Positions 1 through 6,241 of a DNA stretch of 6,923 bases are shown piece by piece (position 1 is the stretch's first letter; each line of letters opens with the position of its first letter). The notes below the pieces were generated by a model. The model worked only from the letters and a program-made list of their open reading frames with translations, was not told where the DNA came from and searched no databases. Position numbers and translations under genes: made by a program. The stretch comes from Gammaproteobacteria bacterium (lineage in GTDB: Bacteria; Pseudomonadota; Gammaproteobacteria; Pseudomonadales; Halomonadaceae): the NCBI GenBank assembly GCA_023485185.1, contig JAMCZP010000293.1, positions 1-6,923 of the forward strand, written 5' to 3'.

Positions 1-1034
1 CGGCCCGTAAATAGCTCGAAAGCTGCTTTCGCCGCCAGCGATAGCTCGACCCGACTTAAGCTGGCGTAGCGAAAAGGAAGCCTCTGGTTGGACTGGCTGA
101 TATGTTGGATACGGCTGCTCTGGCGCCTGACCAAGTCCCTTAGATCAAACCCTAATGTCGGTGATGCTTTACTTTCCATGAAGGAAACAGCACGCAGTGT
201 CTGGGATTCTTTCGGGTGCAAACCGGCGGCACGCTGACGGCCCTGCGCCTGCTCGTCACCGGCCGATTCCAACAGTTGCATCGACTGTTCTGGCCCCTCA
301 TGTTCCTCGTCATCCGAATCCGACACCTCAACGCACCGCTCGATCGTTCGGGCCGGGTGACCACCCCCACCTCCACCGTCTCTCGTCTTTCCCTTATGGT
401 CGAGTACTTTTCGAACGAGCAGCTCGATACCCGACAGCGGCTCGAGAATCTCGTCGCCCTCTAGCAGATAGCGTTGACGATAGCTTTCGAGCGTAGTGTC
501 CACCTCAACCTCTACCAACAGCCCGAGGGGCTTCTTGCCATTGGCGATCGTACGTATATCACGACAAGCAGCGGTAATTTCGGAACCGATGCGCGCTTGG
601 TGCCGCTTGCGCTGGACGGCTGAGCACGCCATAACCACACCCATATGCTGCCAATACGCATCATTGCCATAGCACTCAGCATCGGAGGTAAGAATCAGCA
701 TCGCCCATTCAGGGTGGTCATTGATAATGCCGCGCTGCTTCCCCGACTGGTCTAACCACCTCTCTGGACAGCTTTTGCGATCACATCCCTTCAGCACGGC
801 GATAATCTGGATAATGACAGGAAGGTAATGAAAGAGGTCTTTCTCCTCCTTTTTCTCGGTCGCATCATCAAGATCCTCCCGAATTCTTTGGGTTCCCTGA
901 ACTGCCTGTAAAGCACGGTTCACGTTTTCCAACACCAGGAGAAGGTGGGTTAGATCATCCGGCGCTTTCAGCAGTGCAAACACCCCTTCCAGGCAGGAAA
1001 GCTCCACGCCAGTCAGTTTTGCCAATTGCTCCAT
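1..1034 (-). CDS. Large unrecognised protein, N-terminal 344 residues; gene continues past base 1
   Basis: Reading the minus strand from the ATG at 1034-1032 gives an uninterrupted frame to base 1, with no stop in the window. I do not recognise the family. The first 200 residues look like a compact, mostly helical domain with several Cys and Trp residues. Residues 220-225 are six consecutive glycines, followed by an acidic stretch at about 238-247 (SDSDDEEHEG). This looks like a flexible linker before a second domain that begins with a basic segment (RQSSRIQHISQSNQRLPFRY) at about 305-325. The start lies 19 bp after the stop of the preceding 175-residue gene, so the two are probably co-transcribed; the ribosome site is weak (AAGCGG). 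That pairing, and the location inside an apparent island, suggest a mobile-element or island-maintenance role, but no catalytic motif is visible. Confidence 0.82.
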   Translation of the reverse strand, partial: MEQLAKLTGVELSCLEGVFALLKAPDDLTHLLLVLENVNRALQAVQGTQRIREDLDDATEKKEEKDLFHYLPVIIQIIAVLKGCDRKSCPERWLDQSGKQRGIINDHPEWAMLILTSDAECYGNDAYWQHMGVVMACSAVQRKRHQARIGSEITAACRDIRTIANGKKPLGLLVEVEVDTTLESYRQRYLLEGDEILEPLSGIELLVRKVLDHKGKTRDGGGGGGHPARTIERCVEVSDSDDEEHEGPEQSMQLLESAGDEQAQGRQRAAGLHPKESQTLRAVSFMESKASPTLGFDLRDLVRRQSSRIQHISQSNQRLPFRYASLSRVELSLAAKAAFELFTG

Positions 1035-1053
1035 GTCCGCTTAAACCACCATG

Positions 1054-1581
1054 CTAAGGGGATTCCATGATCCGTTGGAGTTCTGACTTCCGCTTCCTTG
1101 AATGTGTGATGCGGCGCCCTTCTAGTCCCATTAATGTCTTTAGATTGCGTGTGGACAGACTCTTAGGCACCTTGATGCCGTGCGTCTTACGCAGCGTAAT
1201 GGAGAGCTCTTTTAACTGTCGATAGACGCGCTCCTTCGCATCCATAGCCTCAGGACAGTGCATCAGGCTATGGCTAATAAGCTCAAGCAACGCTCCTCTG
1301 ACCAGATCAGATTCGGGAGCATCTGTGATGCCTACCGAGATGGAGGCCTCTGGATCCAGCAAGGCACTAACGGCATGAAACGCGCGAAATCCACTGACCA
1401 CTTCGTAATGCCTCGATACCTTTTGCACAGAAACGGGATGGTAGGCAAGTAAGGTATCGGCTAATTCAGCATCCAGCCATGACGACACGGGCAATTGATT
1501 GGCAATATTAATGTTGACTCGCTCGACCTCAGCGAGCGCACCGGAAGGGGATTTGATCTTCGATATTGGCAACCTTGTCAC
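1054..1581 (-). CDS. 175-residue protein with a ParB/Srx-like N-terminal patch
   Basis: The start is GTG at 1581-1579, with GAGG nine bases upstream. The nearby ATG is out of frame and hits TGA after two codons, and the in-frame sequence upstream is soon closed by a stop, so GTG is the only sensible start. Residues about 20-87 resemble a ParB/Srx fold: a hydrophobic patch (LLAYHPVSV), then YEVVSGFRAFHA at 59-70, recalling the G-x-R-R/R box of ParB, then alternating hydrophobics ending ISVGITD. The second arginine of a classical ParB box is absent. The C-terminal third is very basic (LEGRRITHSRKRKSELQ) and could contact nucleic acid. The gene sits 95 bp after the Rpn-type nuclease gene and 19 bp before the large unknown gene. 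A DNA-binding accessory role is inference. Confidence 0.72.
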   Translation of the reverse strand: MTRLPISKIKSPSGALAEVERVNINIANQLPVSSWLDAELADTLLAYHPVSVQKVSRHYEVVSGFRAFHAVSALLDPEASISVGITDAPESDLVRGALLELISHSLMHCPEAMDAKERVYRQLKELSITLRKTHGIKVPKSLSTRNLKTLMGLEGRRITHSRKRKSELQRIMESP

Positions 1582-1676
1582 AACATTCCTCGTTGATCGC
1601 CTCCTCGCCGACGCTCTTTTTCAGCAAGATTGCCTAAATTTTCAGCCAGCATATTTCGCATCTCTGCGAAGGTACG

Positions 1677-2636
1677 TCAGTCGTCGAATAGCTCATCAAG
1701 TGAATTGGCAGTTAGAATTTTCGCCACCAAAGTATCCAGCTGAGCATCACTCGCTTGCTCCAGGCACACATCCACCCAATTGGGAAGTTCGCCAAACTTT
1801 AAGACAATTTGTTTGCGTAACGTGCCCTCAACGCCTTGGTGACGCTCTTGCTGCGCCCAGTTCTCTAAGTTCTCTGCCAACATATCTTTATCCTCCACCA
1901 AACTGTTGAGCTGATCCAGATTGACTTCAGCCCCAAGCCGCTGCAAATGGCGCTTAAGCCAGCGAGTGATGATCCTATCAATCCGATCCTTATGGGGGTC
2001 AGCTTGAATGATTGCCACGACCCGATCAACGGCCTGCTGGAGCCCCTGGCGGTCTTTGGAGGCCTTCTCGATACTGAACACCCCGCTTAACGGTGTTTGT
2101 ACCAAACCTAACTGTTCGTCAGTATAGCGCGCCTCGTCCACTAGGTAGTAGCGCAGGTGTGGCTGGTAGGCCCGAAGGAAGCCCCGCGGTTCAGGGGTGA
2201 TCATCTCAAAAACATCTAATGGTGCCGTCCAAGGCTTCGAGCCGTTATAGAGCACCACCGGAAACACGGGCGGTAAGCCTTGGCTTGGCGTAACGACCTT
2301 CTGCTTGAGCAGTTCGCTGTAGAAGCAGGCCACGTAGTGCATTAGCCGGATCGGCATAGTGCGATCTACCGAGGACTGAAACTCCAGCAAGATATACAGA
2401 TACACCTCTTGGGTTACACCCTCCCAAGTGACGTTAACCGACCACACCACGTCCTCGATCTTCTCTTCAAACATCGGGGTGATGTAGTAGCCGCTGTGCT
2501 GTTTCAACGTGGTGAAGTCCATCAGTTGGGCAATCTCGGCGGGAGCAAAGCCTTCAATCAACTGCTGAACGAACTCCGGATAGCTGAATAACTCCTTGTA
2601 GCCAGTATCATGATGCTTGTAAGTAGTATCGGCCAT
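1677..2636 (-). CDS. Rpn-family PD-(D/E)XK nuclease (recombination-promoting nuclease/putative transposase)
   Basis: This 319-residue protein fits the Rpn/Transposase_31 family, DNA endonucleases linked to RecA-independent recombination. The N-terminus has the family's opening pattern (HHDTGYKELFSYPEFVQQLI, about 8-27). The nuclease core follows: Asp62 in IEDVVW, then a hydrophobic strand ending in Glu85-x-Gln87 (LLEFQSS), then MPIRLMHY at 94-101. The last 45 residues (KFGELPNW...TANSLDELF) resemble the DUF4351-type tail seen on many such proteins. I chose the ATG at 2636-2634 over the GTG two codons upstream because AGGAG (2646-2642) lies five bases from the ATG but overlaps the GTG. The key residues appear intact, so the enzyme may be active. 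It stands alone in its own transcript or leads the two genes that follow. The family is common in accessory DNA and spreads horizontally. Confidence 0.9.
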   Translation of the reverse strand: MADTTYKHHDTGYKELFSYPEFVQQLIEGFAPAEIAQLMDFTTLKQHSGYYITPMFEEKIEDVVWSVNVTWEGVTQEVYLYILLEFQSSVDRTMPIRLMHYVACFYSELLKQKVVTPSQGLPPVFPVVLYNGSKPWTAPLDVFEMITPEPRGFLRAYQPHLRYYLVDEARYTDEQLGLVQTPLSGVFSIEKASKDRQGLQQAVDRVVAIIQADPHKDRIDRIITRWLKRHLQRLGAEVNLDQLNSLVEDKDMLAENLENWAQQERHQGVEGTLRKQIVLKFGELPNWVDVCLEQASDAQLDTLVAKILTANSLDELFDD

Positions 2637-2642
2637 GCGCAC

Positions 2643-2834
2643 TCCTGTCTTAATCGTTCAGTCCTACTACAGTATCGGTTTGCCCGCCAACCTTAACTGC
2701 CTGCACCTACGTCATTAAGCAGACATTTGCCGACAATATTGTGAACAAATGTCGATGTAGAAAATTACTACAGCATGGGAAAGGATCAGCCAGAAGGTTT
2801 GTCTCTAGGCTGCAATGACATTCGTGGCAATCTG
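2643..2834. other. Intergenic region between the Rpn-type gene and the IS remnant
   Basis: No frame here looks coding on either strand. It contains the ribosome site of the nuclease gene (AGGAG, 2646-2642 on the minus strand) and the concentric palindrome at 2722-2753. The motif CTAGGCTGCA at 2808-2817 shares GCTGCA with the surviving IS end at 3787, preceded by a CTAG tetranucleotide. This is too short to call a left inverted repeat. Confidence 0.5.
2722..2753. promoter_or_regulatory. 32-bp concentric palindrome upstream of the Rpn-type gene
   Basis: GACATTTG (2722-2729) and CAAATGTC (2746-2753) are perfect inverted arms. Exactly centred between them is a second perfect palindrome, ACAATATTGT (2733-2742), with three unpaired bases on each side. 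The centre is about 86 bp upstream of the nuclease start codon. The symmetry suits a dimeric regulator with two nested half-site pairs, or a cruciform. No convincing sigma-70 promoter could be placed relative to it, so operator function is inferred. Confidence 0.45.
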
Positions 2835-2844
2835 TTATTCCAAT

Positions 2845-3696
2845 TTAGCATTGTAGAGCAGCACCATTGAGCAGATCAGGCCTTGGGTACGAGAATGCCA
2901 GCAGCGGCGTTTTCTTCCGGCTGTCTTCCATCTTCTTAATTGCGCTGCGTCTGGCAGCGACACAGCATCGAGTGTCCGGATTCTGCTTATCTTCACCCAG
3001 ATATTTCTCCATGCCGATATAGCCCGCGTCACCGTATACCCGCTTGTCATCATCACGAACCAGGGCGCCTGCCATGGTGACATCGGCGACGCTGGCGGAA
3101 GTGGCAGCGACACTATGGGTCAAGCCGGTGACCGAATTGACACCGATATGGGCCTTCATACCGAAAAACCACTGACTGCCCTCCTTGGTCTGTTTCATCT
3201 CCAGGTCACGCTCCTTAGCCTTGTTCTTGGTGTAGGATGCGACCGCCACGATGGTGACGTCAACGATAGTGCCCTCGTGCATGAACAGGTCCTGTACGGC
3301 CAAACTGACGTTGATCTCCTCGAAGATTCACTGAGTCAGGGCATGCTTCTTAAACAGAAGGCGGAAGCGAAGCAGTGTGGTGGTGTCCAGCACGCTCTCG
3401 ATGGCCAGTTCGATACCGACGAAGATACGCATAGTCTGGCTGTCGTAGATGGCGTCTTCCAGTGCCTCGTCGGCGAGGGCATAACACTGTTGCAGGAAGT
3501 AGATTCGCAACATGCGTTCCAGGCCGAGGGGCGACCGCCCCTGCTTACCCGCTGAGTTCGGGAAATAGAACGGCGACAGCGCCTCGATCAGCCGCTGCCA
3601 TGGCACCAAGGCGTCCATCTGCACCAGGAACCGCTCTCATCGGGCGACCTTCATCTTGTTCTGGTGCGCAGCCTGGTCGAACGAGATCTGCTCCAT
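2845..3696 (-). pseudogene. IS5-family DDE transposase, two in-frame stops and truncated C-terminus
   Basis: The frame from the ATG at 3696-3694 begins MEQISFDQAAHQNKMKVAR and then meets TGA at 3639-3637, where relatives usually have Arg before ERF. It resumes with the classic IS5 N-terminal region (VPWQRLIEAL, GLERMLRIYFLQQCYALADEALEDAIYDSQ) and meets a second TGA at 3330-3328, just before IFEEIN. It then continues in the same frame through the first catalytic Asp (GTIVDVTIVA), FGMKAHIGV, and the second Asp (VYGDAGYIG). After RRSAIKKM at about 2930 the similarity stops, and the segment that should hold the third acid, Glu, is missing. The product would be inactive. Both stops could have arisen by CGA to TGA change, which is ordinary decay. 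Confidence 0.9.
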
Positions 3697-3787
3697 CAGT
3701 TGGCTCTGTCAGACGGTGGTAGGAAGGTCAAACTCTGCCCTGCCGATGGTTGCCAGGCAGCTGTGGCGGGATTTATGCAGCGTTCCC
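2845..3787 (-). mobile_element. Decayed IS5-family insertion sequence
   Basis: The element is defined by the IS5-type transposase pseudogene plus a plausible right end. The minus strand from 3787 begins GGGAACGCTGCATAAATCCC, a typical position for an IS terminal repeat. It is flanked at 3788-3791 by CTAA, which fits the YTAR target preferred by IS5-group elements. No matching inverted repeat or CTAA copy is found near the low-coordinate end, so that end is probably deleted and 2845 is only the end of the surviving frame. It separates the Rpn-type gene cluster from the metal operon. Confidence 0.65.
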
Positions 3788-3816
3788 CTAAATACAGCGA
3801 GCGGGTAGTCAGCCAA

Positions 3817-3852
3817 GAAAACGCCGCTTCTCAATTGGTGGAAGCGGCATTT
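3817..3852 (-). terminator. Hairpin terminator of the metal operon
   Basis: GCCGCTTC (3823-3830) and GAAGCGGC (3841-3848) form an 8-bp GC-rich stem with a 10-base loop. On the minus strand the stem is followed by GTTTTCTT. It begins 26 bp past the stop codon of the DUF411 gene. An additional AAA/TTT pairing beyond one mismatch means it may also stop transcription arriving from the other side. Confidence 0.75.
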
Positions 3853-3877
3853 CTTGCTGGTGAGGTTCCCGTTTGGG

Positions 3878-4318
3878 TCAGAGAGTCTCGAAGTGCGCGG
3901 CCTCTCCGTTACGGAACTGATAGACGTCCCAGTCGCCCTGTTTGGGTCCCGGCATGCCGGGGGTGCCGATAGGCATGCCGGCCAGGCCGATGCCTCGGGT
4001 GTCAGGACGCTCCTCGAAGAGCTTCTCCACCGCTTCGAAGGGCACGTGCCCTTCGATGGCGTAGCCGCCCATTTGGAGGGTGTGGCAGGAACCGAGACCA
4101 TAGGGTAGGCCGACGCGCTGCTTGATCTTGCCCACCTCAATATCGTCAATGATCTTCACCGTGACCCCGCGGTCCTCGAGCTGGTGAGCGTATTCGTCAC
4201 AGCAGCCGCATTGTGGGTTCTTAAACATGGTCGCCTCGACGGGCAAGGCGGCCTGAGCGGTGCCGGCGCCCAGCAGTAGGGTGGCGGAGAGCAGGAGACT
4301 AGAGCCAAGACGGTTCAT
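3878..4318 (-). CDS. Exported DUF411 metal-binding protein (CopG-type copper resistance protein)
   Basis: The 146-residue product opens with a signal peptide (hydrophobic 8-19, probable cleavage after TAQA, residue 23), so it acts in the periplasm. The mature part carries the DUF411 hallmarks: NPQCGCC at 34-40, GSCHT at 76-80, EGHVP at 89-93, and a Gly/Pro/Met-rich GLAGMPIGTPGMPG segment near 112-125. Members of this family, such as Pseudomonas CopG, have a thioredoxin-like fold and bind copper through the clustered Cys and His residues. All of these ligands are present. The start at 4318 follows GGAGG by seven bases and overlaps the stop of the upstream 55-residue gene by four bases. It is the last gene of the operon, just before the terminator. 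The metal is inferred from the family; silver is also possible. Confidence 0.92.
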   Translation of the reverse strand: MNRLGSSLLLSATLLLGAGTAQAALPVEATMFKNPQCGCCDEYAHQLEDRGVTVKIIDDIEVGKIKQRVGLPYGLGSCHTLQMGGYAIEGHVPFEAVEKLFEERPDTRGIGLAGMPIGTPGMPGPKQGDWDVYQFRNGEAAHFETL

Positions 4319-4482
4319 GAGCGGACCTCCGGATGGTCACGGGACGTGCGAGAGGAGGAGAAAAGATACTTGGCAAGAGCAGCGATGCCGAGGCCGAGCA
4401 AGCTGAGCATGGCAACGGGCATGATCCAGCCCAGCCAGGGCAGGTTGCCCATCAGGGCGGTGCAGTGTGCAATCATTGTCAT
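4315..4482 (-). CDS. 55-residue single-span membrane protein
   Basis: This short gene fills the space between the beta-propeller and DUF411 genes. It runs from the ATG at 4482 (or, with better spacing from AGGAG, the ATG at 4476) to TGA at 4317-4315. It overlaps the upstream gene by four bases if the first ATG is used, and the downstream gene by four bases, in both cases as ATGA. The product has a short N-terminal segment with His6 and Cys7, one hydrophobic stretch (about 14-41, LPWLGWIMPVAMLSLLGLGI within it), and a basic, serine-rich tail (SSSRTSRDHPEVRS). That layout fits an inner-membrane protein with a cytoplasmic C-terminus. I do not recognise a family. The coupling argues that it works with, or in proportion to, the two periplasmic proteins beside it. 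Confidence 0.8.
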   Translation of the reverse strand: MTMIAHCTALMGNLPWLGWIMPVAMLSLLGLGIAALAKYLFSSSRTSRDHPEVRS

Positions 4483-5582
4483 AACTCCTCAGTGGCCAAC
4501 CAGGTCACGCCGTTGGGACCCTGGCCGGTGTCATGGCGGCTGATAACGGCGCTGGCTTCCAGGTCGATGACCGAGAGGCTGGCGTCATACAGGCTGGTGA
4601 TGAAGGCGAAGCGGCCGGTGTCGTCGACGCTGATACCATGGGCTCCTGCGCCGACCTCATGGGTGGCCACCACCGTCAGGCTATCGAGCGCGATCACTGA
4701 AACCCGGTTATCGGGTTCGGCTTTGCTGCCCTGGTTGGCCACTAGCATGAAGCGACCATCCGCAGTGGCATGTACCTGGATCGGCTGCCGGCCGACCTCA
4801 ATATGCTCAACGACCTCGCGGCTGGCGGTGTCGATGATGGCCACGCGGTTTTCGTCGCGCAGTGAAACGAAGACCCTAGCACCATCCGGGGTGAAGCCGA
4901 CCTGAACGGGCGCCTGGCCTACCGGCAAGCGAGCGATCTCTTCCTGTGCCGCGACATCGATCACCGAGACGCTACCATCCAGCACGTTGGCCACATAGAG
5001 CTCCCGCCCGTCGGGACTCAGGCGCAGGCCGTGTGGATACTCACCGGTGGCGATGGTAGCCACGCTCTCCCTTGCCTCCAGGTCGACGACTGAGAGGCTG
5101 TCACCTCCGGCATTGGTGACGTAGGCGAATCGGCCCTCCAGGTCGCTGACCACATGGGCCGGATGGCTGCCCACCTCGATGCTGGCCAAGGGGCTGCTGG
5201 TTGGATCATTGGCTGGGTAGAGATTGAGCTTACCGGTGGCATCACCGTGGGCATGCTCGCCGCCATGGTCGTTGGGTGCCGCTTCGCCGACGGCCATCAA
5301 GTAGCGCCCGAAAGCGCTGACCTGGACATTGTGGGGCGCAATGCCGATGGATTGGTTCGTGGCATTATCATTCGTCAAATTGATGTGCGTGAGGGAGGCA
5401 CCGTGCTCGTTAGCGGTGACGACGACTCCCGCGGGCAGTGTAGTGGCGAGCGCCGGGGTGGAGGATAGGGCCAGCCCGGTGGCCATGAGCCAGCCGAGCA
5501 GCCAATGCTTCCCGTTGAGCGAAAATGGGGAAGGCAGGGATACCTGGCGCGCCATTGCGGGTGATGAGAAATGTATAGACAT
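4479..5582 (-). CDS. Exported YncE-type YVTN beta-propeller protein
   Basis: The 367-residue product begins with a rather long signal peptide: hydrophobic residues 27-41, then TPALA with likely cleavage after Ala46. The start at 5582 is set by AGGAG six bases upstream; a second in-frame Met at residue 10 is less well placed. The mature protein is a series of about 40-residue blades with YVTN-type strands: AYVTNAGGDSLSVVDL (153-168), ELYVANVLDGSVSVIDV (194-210), VFVSLRDENRVAIID (237-251), FMLVANQG (278-285) and FAFITSLYDASLSVID (325-340). A loop at 104-114 (NDHGGEHAHGD) is rich in His and acidic residues and could bind a metal ion. Such propellers have no known enzyme activity in general. The context between two His/Cys-rich proteins suggests a periplasmic scaffold or metal carrier, which is inference. 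Confidence 0.9.
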   Translation of the reverse strand: MSIHFSSPAMARQVSLPSPFSLNGKHWLLGWLMATGLALSSTPALATTLPAGVVVTANEHGASLTHINLTNDNATNQSIGIAPHNVQVSAFGRYLMAVGEAAPNDHGGEHAHGDATGKLNLYPANDPTSSPLASIEVGSHPAHVVSDLEGRFAYVTNAGGDSLSVVDLEARESVATIATGEYPHGLRLSPDGRELYVANVLDGSVSVIDVAAQEEIARLPVGQAPVQVGFTPDGARVFVSLRDENRVAIIDTASREVVEHIEVGRQPIQVHATADGRFMLVANQGSKAEPDNRVSVIALDSLTVVATHEVGAGAHGISVDDTGRFAFITSLYDASLSVIDLEASAVISRHDTGQGPNGVTWLATEEL

Positions 5583-5655
5583 GATGAACTCCTGATGAAC
5601 GTAATGTTGGACGCGAATGGTTGTCGCGATCCGATGGCAGATCGTCTGCGTTCAA

Positions 5656-6015
5656 TCAGGCTCTGGGAGGGCGTCTAGGGGTAAGTGGGAATTGGGGGGA
5701 AACTGCCATGGCCGGTGAGTTGGCCAGGCGTTCGGGGCCAAACACGAGCAATCGCGTCTGGCTCATGGTGATGGAGCAGGTGACGCAGGATGAAGCGTCA
5801 TGGTCATGCACGGCGTTTTGGCTGTCACCTGAATGGCCGTCAACCGAATGACCATTATCCAACATCCACTCAGCAGCGACACCGCAATCGACTTGATGGC
5901 TCTCCATGGCGCCGTGACTCGACATCGTGACTATCGCCAACAGCAGCGCGAGCAGGAGGGCCAGCCAGCGACCTCCTGTGCGTTGTGTGGGTGATGTCCG
6001 AGTGAGTCGATGCAT
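5656..6015 (-). CDS. His/Cys-rich exported or membrane-anchored protein (DUF2946/CopL-like)
   Basis: The 119-residue product has a basic N-terminus, one strong hydrophobic segment (about 17-31, WLALLLALLLAIVTM) and a possible cleavage site near SHGA (33-36). The rest is polar, with about nine His and three Cys: Cys44, a run GHSVDGHSGDSQNAVHDHD (55-73), then SCVTC (76-80). The layout of one hydrophobic segment, His-rich middle and late CxxC resembles DUF2946/CopL-type small proteins of copper loci; I make this assignment from pattern only. The start at 6015 follows AGGAG by eight bases. It is the first complete gene of the operon, 73 bp before the beta-propeller gene, and no stable terminator lies between them. 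A role in binding or sensing copper outside the cytoplasm is inferred. Confidence 0.78.
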   Translation of the reverse strand: MHRLTRTSPTQRTGGRWLALLLALLLAIVTMSSHGAMESHQVDCGVAAEWMLDNGHSVDGHSGDSQNAVHDHDASSCVTCSITMSQTRLLVFGPERLANSPAMAVSPQFPLTPRRPPRA

Positions 6016-6136
6016 GATGAGCTCTCCTAAGTCAGGCCTTCAGCTTGCCTCGAAGTGGCCGGAGCTACATTGATCCAGGACAGCTTTTCTTGAGAGTTGC
6101 ATGATGAGAGGCGCGGGGCAGTGCTGCTGGCTGGGC

Positions 6137-6241
6137 CTAGATCTCCTCGATACCGTCGAGGGGCTCGAGGGGCTTGTGCAGGGTACTGGCGCAGGGGTAT
6201 GGGTCCATGCCGTGGGCCGTCAGGAAATGGTTGTGGTCTAG
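6137..6241 (-). pseudogene. 3' remnant of an unrecognised gene upstream of the metal operon
   Basis: A 34-codon minus-strand frame ends at TAG (6139-6137) and is closed at its 5' side by an in-frame TAG at 6244-6242. It encodes DHNHFLTAHGMDPYPC followed by ASTLHKPLEPLDGIEEI. Almost every codon ends in G or C, as in the metal-operon genes, and the sequence becomes AT-rich exactly where the frame breaks. This is what the tail of a truncated gene would look like. I cannot name the parent family. An alternative is chance, since a 46-codon frame also exists on the plus strand here, but that one is low-complexity in Gly and Val. Confidence 0.5.

Noticed and set aside
197..496. Plus-strand open frames in the first 500 bases
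   Set aside because: They are antisense to the long uninterrupted minus-strand frame 1-1034, lack ribosome sites and have low-complexity Pro/Arg/Ser composition.
3328..3639. Possible selenocysteine or stop-codon recoding at the two TGA codons in the transposase
   Set aside because: No recoding element is visible, IS5 proteins have no selenocysteine, and the C-terminal truncation shows the gene is dead anyway.
3115..3722. Plus-strand frames across the IS remnant
   Set aside because: They are mirror frames of the recognisable IS5 transposase on the minus strand.
4333..4905. 190-codon plus-strand frame opposite the propeller gene
   Set aside because: It is antisense to the YVTN propeller and the 55-residue gene, is Ser/Thr/Ala-rich without motifs, and arises from the high GC content.
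6016..6136. A MerR-type metal-responsive promoter for the operon
   Set aside because: I could not find a convincing -35/-10 pair with 19-20 bp spacing or a clear operator dyad, so none is called, although a promoter is expected here.
6101..6240. 46-codon plus-strand frame in the leader of the metal operon
   Set aside because: It is Gly/Val-rich and lacks a good ribosome site; the opposite-strand frame has far better coding character.
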